Assembly (NCBI RefSeq): GCF_000715075.1
Contig: NC_134095.1
Location: forward strand, 12,094,222 to 12,158,221
Length of the DNA stretch: 64,000 bases
Reading direction: 5' to 3'
Origin: Nicotiana tabacum
Taxonomy: Eukaryota; Streptophyta; Magnoliopsida; Solanales; Solanaceae
Below, piece after piece: positions 11,760 to 23,795 of the stretch. Under the pieces are notes generated by a model. It saw only the letters and a program-made list of their open reading frames with translations, did no database searches and was not told where the DNA came from. Each line of letters starts with the position of its first letter. Position 1 is the first letter of the stretch. The position numbers and the translations under genes were made by a program.

Positions 11760-12110
11760 TGAGGCCGAGGGCCTGTGTTGTGAGGATTATTATGGGATCG
11801 GGCTGTGTGCCACAACATGTGTACTGATTTGTGATATATGAGAGGCCGAGGGCCTGATTTGTTATTCCACGAGATGGCTTGTGATAGCGCTTGGGTTGTA
11901 GGAGCCCCTCCGGAGTTTGAACACTCCCAGTAAGCTCGGGTACCCAGTGTGAGATGTGATATTGCCCGAAGGGCTATTGTTGCTTTATATTATTGCCCGA
12001 AGGGCTGATTACGAGTGATTGTGAGGTAGCCGAGGGGCTGGCTCTGTTGATATTTTGCCCGAGGGGCGATTGTGGTACTTGTTTTGCCCAAGGGGCTGTT
12101 TTACGTTTAT
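11760..12110. repeat. Short interspersed GCCCGAAGGGCTG / GCCGAGGGCCTG words
   Basis: At least seven variants of a ~12-14 bp G/C-rich partly palindromic word (GCCCGAAGGGC is an inverted repeat) occur within the solo LTR. They are downstream of the presumed promoter, hence probably in the transcribed R/U5 part. Confidence 0.6.
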
Positions 12111-12736
12111 ATCATTTTACTCACTGTTTTCATCACTTGTTTGAAACTATTGAAAGCTGTTTTAAAAGGTTTTACTGAACTGAGTTGTTTTTTACGAGTT
12201 TTACTGCTTTACTGCATTGTTCTGCACTTATAATGTTTTGCTGTAGCGTTTTGACGTGATTTACGTGTTTTCTTACTGCTCAACTGCCTTTACTTTTATT
12301 ACTTACTGAGTTGGCATACTCACATTACTCTCTGCACCTTGTGTGCAGATCCAGGAATTTCGGGTCATGATAGCGAGTGATGATCAGTCTTCCAGCAGGT
12401 CTCCGGAGTTGACTAGGTAGCTGTTTGGCATTCGCAACTCAGTGCTTCTCCTTCCTATCTTATTCAACTTTGTTTTAGCATATGTTTTCGGACTATGTTG
12501 TCCTTTTCTTATTCCTAAACGAGATGTAGATACTCATGACTGGTGATACCCCGATATCGGCATGTGTTGTGTTTTCACACTATTTATTTTAACTTATATT
12601 ATGGGATCTTAGCTAGTTAATGGCTTTAAATGACTTATTATAAATGTTTGGTTGGATTTTGGGGTTTGTGTTGACTGGCCTAGCTTCAAGATAGGCGCCA
12701 TCACGACCGGGTCCATTTTAGGGTCGTGACACCCGA

Positions 12737-13577
12737 GCTTTCCTTAACATCGGTGTGAAATAATTGGCTAAAAACATAAGTTTAGGAAAGAGACGAGGAA
12801 ATTGAAAAAAAGTATGAAGGCACAAAAAGAGATAAAGAAATGTCAAGAAGAAAAGGCAAAGAAAAGAAAAGAACAAAATGAAGAATGCAAAAAGTGAATA
12901 AATTAAAGAGTTGAAGGGATACAAAGAAAGGCAATGAGCCCAAACATGGAGAAATATGAATGAAATGACAATAAAGAGTGATGTTAAGTCTCTCCAGTCC
13001 CGCAAGAAAAAGAAAGTGCCTCAAGGAATCGGTAAAGTGTGATCCGAGAATTGAAAGATGGAGTGCTTAAGGAAGGCGTAACCACTTATCCATATTGTAT
13101 CAATTCCTAATCCAAAATCCTTCATTACACCTCGAAAGAAGTCCTACTCGATTTCGAGCTGAGTCAGATACATTAGTGATAATTTACATGAGGGGCAAAC
13201 TTTGTACCGGAAGCTGTACTTGTGACATTCTCTTGAGAGAGATGAGTGAACCTTTCGTAAATGTATGAATTGAGTGCTAAATTCTTAAGTGAGCTTGGCA
13301 AATGGAGAGTAGAGGAGGAGGAGTTTAGGATCCACCATAACCTACAAGATAGAGCAAAAGTCCTTGATGAGCCGAGTCAACCCTTGATGTTCGAATGTCG
13401 CATTAGAGATATATTTGCATAAATATTTATCTTGTTACCTTATCAATAATGCATGAGTGGTGTGGGTAATTGTTGGTCCCAATTGAGGTGTGAATGATTC
13501 ACCCATGGCTAATTATAATGTCCTTTTAACTTTTGGAGGTGGGAACTATTTTATTTGCTTGAGACAAGCAAAGACTT
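12737..13577 (+). other. 3' noncoding region of the plus-strand Athila-like element, continued
   Basis: Continues the stretch broken by the solo LTR. It is purine-rich at 12780-13010 (many AAAGAAAAG words), then mixed sequence without a credible ORF. Open frames on the minus strand here are low-complexity shadows. Confidence 0.55.
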
Positions 13578-13591
13578 AAGTTTGGGGGAGT
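13578..13591 (+). other. Polypurine tract of the Athila-like element
   Basis: AAGTTTGGGGGAGT lies directly before TGATAATTGGGG, the start of the 3' LTR. It is the expected priming site for plus-strand DNA synthesis and fixes the LTR start at 13592. Confidence 0.8.
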
Positions 13592-13789
13592 TGATAATTG
13601 GGGATTTTGACTATTTATTAGTGCCATTTAGTTTTTGTTTAGTCTAAAAATGTTTAATTGTGTTTCCCGAAAACTGATAAAATGTGCTAAATTGCAGGAA
13701 TATTGGAAGATGAACTCCCAAGATGAAATCCAACTCAAGAAGGAGTAATCTGAACTCAAGGACACAAAAGGCACATAAGCTCAGAAGTG

Positions 13790-14185
13790 TAGACCGCAGA
13801 ATATCATACGCGGCCGCAGATTATGAAGGAAAAGTTAGTAGAGAAAGATGTAAAGTGAGGTTTGAACATAAATTGTGCGGCCGCAAAAGCTAGGACAAGA
13901 GCAAAGTTCAGAGAATGTGCATTCCAAGTCCATCAAGAGTGCAGACCGCACAAGAATTGTGCGATCGCAGAAGAAGTGTTGTGTGGCTGCAGAAGAGCAA
14001 AATGTGGCCACATTTACAAATATGTGGACGGCAGAAAGAGTGCCCTACGACCGCATATTAGAATATGCAGCCGAAGACTTCTAATCCTGACAAGTTGAAG
14101 AATTTTGTGGACCGCATTTAGAATTGTGCGACCGTAGAACTTCCCGAAGGGCATGTTTTTCTGAAATTTCCAGCCCTATATAAAT
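13790..14185 (+). promoter_or_regulatory. CpG palindrome-word cluster and TATA box of the Athila LTR
   Basis: Repeated words TAGACCGCAG, ACGCGGCCGCAG, ATTGTGCGGCCGC, CAGACCGCAC, AATTGTGCGATCGCAG and AATTGTGCGACC run from ~13790 to 14140. About 35 bp later comes CTATATAAAT (14176-14185), a canonical TATA box. This is the likely LTR promoter. Confidence 0.6.
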
Positions 14186-14749
14186 TGACGACTTTCATAT
14201 TTTAGGTTAACTTTTGACATCAGCAGCTACAATAGTCGTTTCTCTTTACTTCTTTTAGTAGTTTTTCATCTTTTGGGTTGTTTTAACATAGATTTTATCA
14301 TTTTGATTTTGCAATATGAGTTTAATTAGCATCTCTTCTTCTATTTCTTCAATTTCAAGCATGAGTAACTAGATTTTTACTAGGGTTGTGACCCAACCCT
14401 AGTGTGTAAACCTTATGGATGTCTAATTTAGTGCTTGTTTATGGTTGGGTGTTTATAATTTAGCCCTTTTCATGCTTTATTTGTAGAATTAATGGTTGCA
14501 AATATTAGTCCATGCCTATTTGACTTAGTCTCTTCTTGAGAAAGAGAGACTTAGTCTAGGAAACTTGACTAACAAGAAATTGGGTCAATCGAGAGATTGA
14601 TAATCAAAATTAAAGGGTTAAACCTAGATATAGTAATAACCCGACTTGAACTTTTATTAGCTGTTTTGTGCAATACCTATTTGGACTTGAGAAAGCCAAA
14701 TTGAGCAAAATTAGTCTTTGACCGAGAGGTATTGAGTGTTGATAGCTAC

Positions 14750-17700
14750 TGTCACACCTCCTTTTTCGCCCGCGCCACCCGCAAAAGGGGCGCAGAAGAG
14801 AGTTTTCTCCAATTAAAGGACAATCGAAACGGGATTTATTTATTTATTTCAGAGTTGCCACTTAGAGATTTATGGTGTCCCAAGTCACCGGTTGAATCCC
14901 GAATCGAAGAAAATATTGACTCTGTTTAGCAGTCTGCGCCAGAAATCCGGATAATGAATTCTGTTAACCTGGGAGAAGGTGTTAGGCATTCCCGAGTTCC
15001 GTGGTTCTAGCACGGTCGCTCAACTATCATATTCGGCTTGATTAACTGATATAATACATGTTGAACATATGTGCGAATTTAAACTTTTAACCGCTTTTAT
15101 CATTATTATTATTTTAACAGATAATTGCAACATCGTGAAAATATATCTCGAACCACGTCACATCAATGTACCCGTGGTTATCGACATATTTCGACTCTGT
15201 TGAGATTTGGATTTGGGTCACATAAATGTGCACCCGAGTTTAAGAAAATAAATTGTTAAAGGCGCGCCTAAAGCGACTAGCGTATCATTATTTTGGGTAA
15301 GGCCGTGAAATTTGCTAAACGACTGATCCCGAAGTCTATACAATTATTAACCATTTATTGAGGGCCCCGCAACTTGTGCGTTTTATTGGGTGAGGCTCAT
15401 CTCATTTATTTTAAAAAGGATAATCCTAAAGTGCCTACATTTTTTCTATTAAATTTGTCTCTAAAAAATAAAAGAGAAAAGGTCCTAATTTATTTACATG
15501 CTTACGAGTTTTTATAGTCGGGTTCCGAACGCAATTTGTTAAATCATAATGTAAACACAATATGGACAGCCCGTTGGCCAACGTGGACCCAGGCCTAACG
15601 TGTATGACACAAAACTGGACCTGGGCCAACTCATTCATATGTTACTACCTAGTTACATTATACTAGGCATGTTCACAGTTTGTCAAATTAAAAAAAAAAC
15701 TTGGCAATCTAATTTTAATCCTAGACCATTTACATGCTGAAATTAACCAATAGTATCTAGCTAAACAATATTCCTACAAGTTCCGAAACGGTCTATTCGT
15801 TTAATGAGCTAACTGTTGAATGTTTAAGAATAGTCTAAATCAGCTAACATGCTTTTTGAGACATGATAATCATCCAACAATAACGAACTAACTGGATAGA
15901 GTTACTACACCATTTATTTATTTTTTAGGCAATACATAGACAGTTCGTCCACTAAGCTACTGTCAGATGTTCCATTATATATATTAAACAACTACATGAT
16001 TCTGATTTAGAGGAAGCTAAATAATGTATATATACAAATAAAATTCATAATATAACTAGGATAATTCAGAACTTCAACTCTTCATTTCATATTCATGCTT
16101 CATGTTTCAGTTTACAATGTCAGTTGTGTACCTGATATTGAAAGCAAAAGAAAAAGAAGATCAACAGGAATGCAGTAGCATACAACAACAGCAACACCCA
16201 GCAACCAGTAACAACCAGCAACGAGAAACCAGTGACAGATTTTAAAATCAAGATAAAAATCCAGCAAACCAGTGAAGTAGTGGCAAACAACCAACCAAAC
16301 TCAAGGAACAAATCAAACGAAAATCCAGAAACACCAACAACAATCAACGGGAAGAAACAAAGTGAATCTTTTTTAGATTGAAAGACCAGTTAATGTTTAA
16401 CTCTTAAATTCTGACCCCTCTGTATATCCAGTTTATGCAGATTGTATATCGGGTGTATACTACTCTCTCTTTCGAATCTCCTTCGAAATGTTTTCTCAAT
16501 ATTCAGCCAATCCCCTATCCCCTTTCAATATTTTTCGGAATTCTCTCTCTATTTTCGGAATTCCCCTTTTCTCAATATCCAGCCCCCTATATTTGTGTCC
16601 AGCTCCTCTATTTATTTACCAACTTCCAGCATTTTAAAATTAAATCCCACTATCTTCTACCCATCCCCCTTTAACTTCCCATTATCTAATGTTTTGTCTC
16701 CCACTATATTAAACAATGTATTAATTCCCACTAACACATATCTTTCCCTTATTTAAATCACTTATTGCCCCACTACCGCATGTTTTGTCCCCCACTATAT
16801 TAAATAACGTATAAATTCCCCACCATTATGTCTTGTCCCCCACTATGTATTATTTTAATATTATTTAATACTTAGTGGTCAGAACACTCATTAATTATTT
16901 TTAAAACTCTTTTAAAATCCCGAAAATGCCCTTGAAAATACTGCAATTTACCATTCTACCCCTGAAAATACTACAATTTACCATTCTACCCCCATCAGCT
17001 ATATCCAATTCTCCTAAATCAATTAACCAAACTATAGCAGCTATAACCAATTCCTAATCAAATTTCATCAACAAATAATCAACTTCTCCATAATAAAGTT
17101 GCCAAATTAACAACATTCATGAATTACTAACAGAGTCAGATTCATATCAACAAACTTAACAGGACAAACAAGTAGATTTAAATCACTAAACTCATCATCA
17201 GTTGAACTCAAACTAAATCAAACAACATTATAACAAAGAATGATTCAAACTAAATCAAAAACTAAAGACCAACACATAAACACTCACATTAAATCACTTG
17301 ATGAAAAACTAACAAACTTCAAACAAACAATGAACCCGAATTAAATCTAACACATTCCTATATTAAAACTAAACAAGAACAATGAATAAAAACAAACTGA
17401 AGAAATAATCAAGAAATGATAAACAACGAACAAGAAAAGAATCAAACATATACTGATTTCAAATCTGAGAATATCAAACAAAATACGGACAGAAATGAAA
17501 CTTAAACCAACTAACCGGAAATGAACAACGACGAACTCGAATGGCAATGGAAAAATTCGAACCAAGACTGTCAACGACCTAACGGATCTCGACTCAACAG
17601 GAACGTTACACCAAATGGAACGATAAACTTGAAAGTCAGTCGATAAACTCAAACGAACTCTCCTCGAGCTTTAAACGAACTCCATTGATGAAACAAACTT

Positions 17701-18858
17701 CCGTCGCCATTTTTCGGTGGTGTTGGAGTTCAGTCGATGAAGAAGAAGAAAAGGCAGTAGCAACGCTGCTTGTCAATGAACTGGTGGAGCTGGCCGGAGC
17801 TCGACGAAGACGAAGGAAGGTGAAGCTGGCTGGACGTAGCAGACGAAGCAGTAGAAGGTGCAGCAGCCATGGAAGCTCGACGAGGGCAGCAACAATGGTT
17901 GATGCAGCAGCGATGGTTACTCGTCAATGGCGGACGGGGAGGCTGTTGAGATGAAGCAGTAGCAGTAGAATGGCTGGAGCTTGACGAAGAAGACGAAGAC
18001 GAAAAAGCAGCAAGGGTGGTCGACGAGAGGGCAACTATGGTTGTTTGGACGTTGGGTTTCAATGGGGGATGGAGAGGGTCGTTGGTGGGTGAAGCTGGGG
18101 TGGTGATGACGAGAGGGCAGCCATGGGATGTGAGAGGGAGGGCATAAGCAGCGAGGGAAGCCATGGGAGGGGGTGTTGGAGCTGGGGAAGGGGGCGTTGG
18201 AAGCTTGGGGAAGATGAAGAGGAGAGGGGGGCGGATGACTTTAGTTTTTAGGGTTTTTCTTCAAAACAAAACCAAATGGAAGAAAGGGTGGGGGGTGTTT
18301 ACTTGGGGTTATGGGGCGGACCGGGTCGGGTCGACCCAGTATGAGTTTATTTGGTTTGGGCCATGGTTGATTTAAATTAGAAGGTGGCCCAATTCGATTT
18401 TTCTTCTTCCTTTATTTCCATATTTTCTTCTTCTTTTATTTTTTCTTAAACTAAAACTAAATTCCAAAAATCCTAAATTATCCTATAGAATTAAATTAAT
18501 TATAAAAGTGCTAATTAACTCTTAATAACAATTAACACACAATTAAATAGCAATTACGATAAAATCACACAATTTGGACATTAAATGCTAAAAATGCAAA
18601 CATACATTATTTTTTGTGATTTTTTATTTTTGTAAAACAAACTTAATTATTCCTAATTGTAGAATTAAATCCTAAATGCAAATGCGTCATATTTTTGTAT
18701 TTTTTTTTATTAATTTCACAAATAAACATGCACAGACAAATACAAATAATTATTCAAAAATGCCACGAATTTCTCAAAATTGCACACAAAAGGAAAATTG
18801 TTTTATTTTGAATTTTTTGGGAGTAATTCTCATATAGGGCAAAAATCACGTGCATACA
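14750..18858 (-). mobile_element. Ogre-1 3' LTR
   Basis: 4109 bp, the partner of 25541-29677. Differences are scattered substitutions and small indels; for example LTR2 has an extra ~34 bp near 27470, a local duplication of TCCCATTATCTTCTACCCATC. One copy of the GGGTCGACCC palindrome is altered at its flank (CCCAGT instead of CCCGGT, ~18340). Confidence 0.92.
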
Positions 18859-18875
18859 GCTTCCCCTCTTTGTCC
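18859..18875 (-). other. Ogre-1 polypurine tract
   Basis: On the minus strand GGACAAAGAGGGGAAGC abuts the 3' LTR start TGTATGCACG. Ogre-3 has the near-identical CAAAGAGGGGCAGC at the same place. Confidence 0.88.
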
Positions 18876-19362
18876 GAAAACACGAAAAGTTTTCGTGCAA
18901 AGATAAAGTGAGCGATTTTTGCCCATCCGAGTACTCCGTGTGAAGCATTTTTTTGAAAAAGATTTAACCGAACCTTTGCTTCAAAGGTTTCCTACATATC
19001 CTTGGCTAGGAGGGAATCAGGTTAATATAGTTCGGGAAGTTTTGGTAGCTGGGACTACCATGGGACTGCAATGTTACTGCTATTGCATGTTGTTGTTACT
19101 GCTTGCCGACCTCCTTATTACACCATGCTGAAAGAAAACAAGAAGCTAGACTAAACTATAGTCTATGAATTACAAAATCTTATTTAGATCTTCAGCCACG
19201 CTCTTGTGTCTCTTGTTGCTTTGATGTCTCGGTGACTGCTTATTTCCTTTTCGTGTACTTCGCATTATTTTTCCATTGAATCTTGAACTTCCTTCCTCTG
19301 CTGGGGATTTTTGTTGTTTCCCGCTGGGGATTTCGGTCGTATTCCTATATTTTACTAACTTG
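18876..19362 (-). other. Ogre-1 sequence between array A and polypurine tract
   Basis: Holds a conserved motif copy (18991-19035). It is closely similar to the same interval of Ogre-3 (58349-58520), including GAGTACTCCGTGTGAAGCAT and AACCTTTGCTTC. The 76-codon minus-strand open frame at 19170-19400 is Lys/Asn-rich and not convincing. Confidence 0.65.
18991..19035 (-). other. Conserved Ogre motif, Ogre-1 copy near the 3' end
   Basis: Element strand: CCGAACTATATTAACCTGAT...GCCAAGGATATGTAGG. Near-identical to the Ogre-3 copy at 58465. Confidence 0.75.
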
Positions 19363-19860
19363 AAATGTATTCCTCTGTATGGGCGGGCTCCCAACTTCAA
19401 AACTTGAAATTTAAAGACAGAAATGTATTCCTCTGTTATATGGGCGGGCTCCCAATTTCAAAACTTTGAAATTTAAAGACTAAAATGTATTCCTCTGTTA
19501 TATGGGTGGGCTCCCAACTTCAAAACTTTGAAAATAAATCGTCATTCTGTTCTTCAGGGGGGCTCCTGACCTCAATAACAACTTCGAAAATAAATCGCTA
19601 TTCTGTTCTTCAGGGGGGCTCCTGACCTCGACAACAACTTTAAAAATAAATCGCCATTCCTTTCTTCAAGCGGGCGAGATTTCAACAACTTCGAAAAATA
19701 AATCGCCATTCTATTCTTCAGGGGGGCTCCTGACCTCGACAACAACTTTAAAAATAAATCGTCATTCTGTTCTTCAGGGGGCTCCTGACCTTAATAACAA
19801 CTTCAAAATAAATCGCCATTTTGTTCTTCAGGGGGCTGCTGACCTCAACAACAATTGAAC
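19363..19860 (-). repeat. Tandem arrays of ~60-bp units (Ogre-1 array A)
   Basis: About three units with GTATTCCTCTGTTATATGGG and CGGGCTCCCAA (period ~61 bp) are followed by about six units with TCTTCAGGGGGGCTCCTGAC and AAATAAATCGCCATTC (period ~57-61 bp). TCAGG...CCTGA gives each second-type unit a 5-bp stem. One copy (19665) is rearranged. Confidence 0.85.
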
Positions 19861-19865
19861 ATTGA

Positions 19866-20485
19866 TAATCTTAAGATTTTTTTTTCAAATTATCCTAGGA
19901 GAAAATTCATCGGACTAGATTTTGTTATATTATCTTGGGAGAAAAATTCCATCGGAGCAAGATTTTGACTCTAGGAGATAAATCGTCAAACTAGGTCCAT
20001 TTTGTTGTGATCTTAGGAGAAAGATTCATTGGACTAAGATTTCATATCTCAGGAGAAAATTTCATCGGACTAAGATTGTGACTCTAGGAGATAAATCGTC
20101 AAACTAGGTCCATTTTGTTGTGATCTTAGGAGAAATATTCATCGGACTAAGATTGTGACTCTAGGAGATACATCGTCAAACTAGGTCCATTTTGTTGTGA
20201 TCTTAGGAGAAAGATTCATCGGACTAAGATTGTGACTCTAGGAGATAAATCGTCAAACTAGGTCCATTTTGTTGTGATCTTAGGAGAAAGATTCATCGGA
20301 CTAAGATTTGATATCTTAGGAGAAAATTTCATCAGACTAAGATTTGATATCTTAGGAGAAAATTTCATCGGACTAAGATTTGATATCTTATCTTGGGAGA
20401 AAAAATTCCATCGGACCTAGATTGTATCGGGAGGGAAATCCATCAGGCTAGGACTTTTTATCCTAGGAGGAAAATGTAAAGATCA
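19866..20485 (-). repeat. Tandem array with inverted-repeat units (Ogre-1 array B)
   Basis: Two alternating units. One holds ATCTTAGGAGAAAG...CGGACTAAGAT, where ATCTTAG and CTAAGAT form a 7-bp inverted repeat. The other holds GACTCTAGGAGATAAATCG...CAAACTAGGTCC. Combined period is about 100 bp, with roughly ten hairpin units in total. It lies between coding relics and polypurine tract, as usual for Ogre 3' arrays. Confidence 0.85.
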
Positions 20486-21874
20486 AAGATTTGAGAAACT
20501 TACCTTTGTAATTTCTTCTTTTCTTTTCTTTTTCCCTCGCGCTGCTTTGTTCCTGTTTCAACTCTCAAGCAAAGAAAAATTTATCAGTTTTAAAATGGTG
20601 GCCAATTTGTGGCCTTGCTGGGGATGACTTTCTCCTTTAAAAGCTCGTGTTGTCTTTCACCGAGACTGCTGGGGATGATGATGTTGGGGAATTACTTACT
20701 TGCTTGCTGGGGATAATACCACCGTGGAGTCTCCTTTCCTCCCCTCCTTCAATTTTTTTTTCTCTCAACACTGCTGGAGATAAAAGTGTTATCTTCTTGG
20801 GATAACGTTGTTGAGGATAACACTGCTGGGGAATTTTATTCCTTCAAATCGGTGCTTCATTCTTCTGGAAGCTGCTTGGTATGATAATGACTTTTGCTTT
20901 TTCTAAACACCAGTTTTATCTCTGTGTTCTGTCCGCTGGGGATACAACTCCTTTTATTAAAACTCGTTATTTTCTTTCTTTCAACACTGATGGGGATAAC
21001 ACCGGTTCAAAACCCACTTCCCTTAAGACTGGTGTTATCTTTCTTCCTCCCCATGTGGATACCTGACTTCCAGAAAATTTTCAAAATGAAAAGAAAATTT
21101 TCTGCCCCAGTTTGATAATCTTCTTTATGGCATGCCTTTCCGCCATCAATGCCATTTCCTTTAAGATTCGACTATGATGGTTGGTTGTGATACTCCTACT
21201 GGGGATGGCTTTTCCCTTTCTCCTTCCCTGCTCTACATTCCAAAAAACTTGCTGGGGATGATATTATTTGCTGGGGATGATCCCTTTCTGCTGGGGATAT
21301 CCCTCTTCTTTTGTGGCACAGCTCGGAAACTGGCATTTCCCTGACCTTTTAGTCTCATATGAATTTCCCAAATCATGCTCATTGCTCTCCGCGTTGTTCT
21401 TTCTTGATTTGTCCACGGGCCTTGGCCTTGAGGTTTATAACCTTTGATTTCGGCGAGGATATCCCTCTTGACACTCGTCAATCCTTTTGTCAATTCCCTC
21501 TTGTTGGGGATATCTTTCTTGACACTGGCCTCGCGCTTGTTCCTTGCTGACTATACCACTTGGATGTACTAGTCAGATCTCGTCTTGCATAATTGGAAAG
21601 CTGATGGCAGATTTTGAAGTCATTACTCGTTCTAACCAAACAAACTCTATTGGGGAATTTTTCTATGAAAGGAGAAAGATAAAAAGGAACAGAATAAAAG
21701 ACAAAGGAAAGAGATGACTCTTTAATGAGGAAACTATAAAATAAAAACCTATTAAATGCGGATACCAACTCTAATGGTCATGACATGCACATATGGCCTG
21801 TCGTCCGTCGTTAATCGCCTTTCACAACTTTCGTCTGGTGATTTCCATTTGATTCTCAATCTTTATTCGACTTG

Positions 21875-22101
21875 TAGTGCCCGAAGGGTTTTTCACTGTC
21901 AAGCCTCTCTCATTTTTTTTTAAACTTTCATCGCCTTATGGTGCCCGTGAAGATTTTCACCGATAAGACTCTCTCATTTGTATCACTTTCCAGCTGGGAA
22001 TTGGGGTGTTACCACTAGACTCTCTCATATTTCTTTTCTGTTGGAGATCAGAGTCTTTTCTGCTGGAGATCAGAGTGTTCACCGGTAAGACTCTCTCATT
22101 T
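21875..22101 (-). repeat. Conserved 'AATGAGAGAG' module, about four copies
   Basis: Element-strand AATGAGAGAGTCTTA...GGTGAAAA(T/C)CTTCACGGGCAC...AAGGCG. Copies or partial copies end near 21914, 21979, 22028 and 22101. Related copies are in Ogre-2 (50569-50692) and Ogre-3 (60761-60995). Confidence 0.7.
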
Positions 22102-22346
22102 GTCTAGCTTGGCATTTTTTGAAGACTAATCAGAAGGTCTTTCTTTGGACTGTAATGTAGGATTTTAGATAGGCTAAAAAAAAGGTTTTTAAAAGCTCAA
22201 AACAAATCGATTTGGGTTCAAAATTTACAACCTTCGGAACCGGATTTCTTTACATCAAGCACAACTTCTGCCCCAGTTTCTTGCTTGGGGATTTTTATTT
22301 TTGTTACACTATGTTACACTATGCACACTATGACCGAGCCGTAAGG

Positions 22347-22389
22347 CGCCTATGTATCCTCTTTGAGGAATCAGGTCAAACGTAGTTCC
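22347..22389 (-). other. Conserved Ogre motif, Ogre-1 copy after the integrase relic
   Basis: Element strand: GGAACTACGTTTGACCTGAT...GAGGATACATAGGCG. It follows the post-coding purine tract. Confidence 0.75.
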
Positions 22390-22642
22390 CAATTCCTCTT
22401 TATTTTTTCATTTACCTATTATTTTCTTTTCTTTCCTTTTTCTTTCTCCTTTGTTGTTTTTTTTGCTTTCTTTTCCCTTTTCTTTTTTTTTTCTTTATCT
22501 TCCATGCTTGTGTTTTCTAATCTTTGCTACTGATTCCGAACGAGGGGTACGAAAGAAAATAAATAAGGCTCAAAAGGGGTAACGAAGGATAAAGTCTTTA
22601 GGTAGCAGAACAAAATGCCTTCGTCATTCCAGTCTTCAAAAC

Positions 22643-22900
22643 ATGCCAAGTGCAAACAATACAATTAAACAAAGATTTGTAGCCTCTTCTGATGGTGCTG
22701 GACTTGACAATTATATTCACACATTTGCTTTTTCATTTGTCATCTTTAAAGCACTGTTGGGCAACACTTCCACTCTCATTATCATGAACGACCCTCATGT
22801 CAATTTGGCGACTCTTGCCTTTAACGGTTTTCTTTATGTTTTACTTGCCTCAGTTCCACATGACTTGAGCTCCGAGTAATCTCAAACCGTCCTTATTTCC
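22643..22900 (-). pseudogene. Integrase C-terminal relic of Ogre-1
   Basis: On the minus strand it aligns by eye with the end of Ogre-3 integrase and the bases just after it. Shared blocks include GGCAA...TCGCC...AAATTG, GTTG(C/T)CCAA(C/T)(A/G)GTGCTTT, and after the stop TTGG-CAT, ATGACG(A/G)AGGCA and CTACC/CTATCC. No frame is kept, so the relic is old. It shows that the interior deletion removed everything between late gag and the last ~50 codons of integrase. Confidence 0.6.
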
Positions 22901-23318
22901 TTTAAATGTTCTGATCACCTCTCAATGGTTTTATGATTAACTTTTAAGATTAGGCCCAAACCGTGTGCACATGTCATGTCACTAGAATAGGCGCTGAACA
23001 AAATGATAAAAGAACTAAACAAAAAGATGACTGGAAATAATAAAAGACCGAATTTTGCATTAGACTAACGGCGAAATGGTTTGAATAATAAAACAAACAA
23101 AAACAAACCAGAATAAAATCCCGAAACAAACCTGGACAAAACTAAACAAATCGCTATGACAAAAATGGAAAGATAAGAAAGTTTGACACAGGACAATATC
23201 TGGATTACAACCCTAAGAATAATCCGGACAACAGAAATGACAACAAAATAAGCCACCAAAAGCTTTTCTCTTGCTAACCAAGGAACGGAGCGTCCTCCCA
23301 CTTATCAAACCTGACATT

Positions 23319-23552
23319 TTAGCCACTGAGCTTCGCGTCAATATTGCCAAGACCATTACCAACTTCAATATCATCAACCTCAGTCAACAAGTTCCCAATA
23401 GGACTCGAGTGCTCCTTGTCATCAGGCCTCATCCCCACAAAGTGTGCATCATGATGTGCAGGTAAAGGATTCTGCGTGATATTCTGGGCGTCATTATCTT
23501 GGATTACAATCAGGTTTCCTGGATCTTGTGTTTCCGGCTTACCACAAACCAA
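23319..23552 (-). pseudogene. gag C-terminal relic of Ogre-1
   Basis: A 77-codon stretch containing VIQDNDAQNITQNPLPAHHD, DAHFVGM and NLLTEVDDIEVG. It matches the end of Ogre-2 gag (DTQNIVQNPLHAHDDAHFVG, NLLTEVNDIKIG). The rest of gag, including capsid core and Cys/His knuckle, is missing: the relic sits directly after the leader purine tract. Downstream (23301-23065) the DNA remains similar to Ogre-2 49112-49330 without a shared reading frame. Confidence 0.8.
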
Positions 23553-23625
23553 CCACCTTAACTTTCTTTGCGATTCAAAACAAAACAGGTTAGAATGGAC
23601 TCAGTCGGTCCTCACTATTAACAAC

Positions 23626-23730
23626 ATCTTTTTACTTTCTTTTTTTTTTCTTTTTTTTTTTCATTTTTCTTTCTTTTTTCTTTCGATTTTTTTTCATTTT
23701 TCTTTTCATTTTTTTTGATTTTTTTTTGTG
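23626..23730 (-). repeat. Leader purine tract of Ogre-1
   Basis: Almost pure T/C on the plus strand, so A/G on the element strand. It directly follows the conserved motif at 23751-23795 and precedes the gag relic. Ogre-2 has the counterpart at 47345-47500. Confidence 0.7.
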
Positions 23731-23750
23731 GTCGAATCTTATGGAGATTG

Positions 23751-23795
23751 TCTACGTATCATGACCCCGCATGAATCAGACCTTGCGTAGTTCGG
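23751..23795 (-). other. Conserved Ogre motif, Ogre-1 copy before gag
   Basis: Element strand: CCGAACTACGCAAGGTCTGA...GATACGTAGA, directly before the leader purine tract. Confidence 0.75.

Larger units (their letters stand above)
9800..12731 (+). mobile_element. Solo LTR, chromovirus-like (Tekay/Del related)
   Basis: The 2932-bp block begins TGTAATGAACCGG and ends GGGTCGTGACA. It is flanked by a perfect 5-bp target duplication CCCGA (9795-9799 and 12732-12736). No internal region, primer-binding site or second LTR is present, so it is a solo LTR left by LTR-LTR recombination. Its 3' end (TAGGCGCCATCACGACCGGG ... GTCGTGACA) resembles the 3' end of the Tekay-like LTRs at 37127 and 44382, pointing to a related family and plus orientation. 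It contains a CpG-word cluster with a TATA-like box, and short GCCGAGGGCCTG / GCCCGAAGGGCTG repeats at ~11760-12110. The Athila 3' region resumes at 12737. Confidence 0.9.
20486..22642 (-). other. Ogre-1 3' noncoding region with PBS-complementary words
   Basis: No credible ORF. Plus-strand GCTGGGGA occurs repeatedly (for example near 20617, 20668, 20704, 20834, 20936, 21251, 21271, 21290). On the element strand these are TCCCCAGC, complementary to the primer-binding site. It also contains a repeated module with CTCTCTCATT (21875-22101), a T-rich tract (22395-22500; purine on the element strand) and a conserved motif copy (22347-22389). Confidence 0.65.

Noticed and set aside
12718..13024. Minus-strand Phe/Leu-rich open frames (up to 95 codons)
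   Set aside because: They arise from the purine-rich plus strand in the Athila 3' region; membrane-like look is a composition effect.
17730..18164. 144-codon minus-strand open frame in the Ogre-1 LTR (and partial copies at 28553-28988)
   Set aside because: Ser/Ala/Pro-rich low-complexity frame over a GC-rich CAG/GAC island; not kept open in the second LTR.
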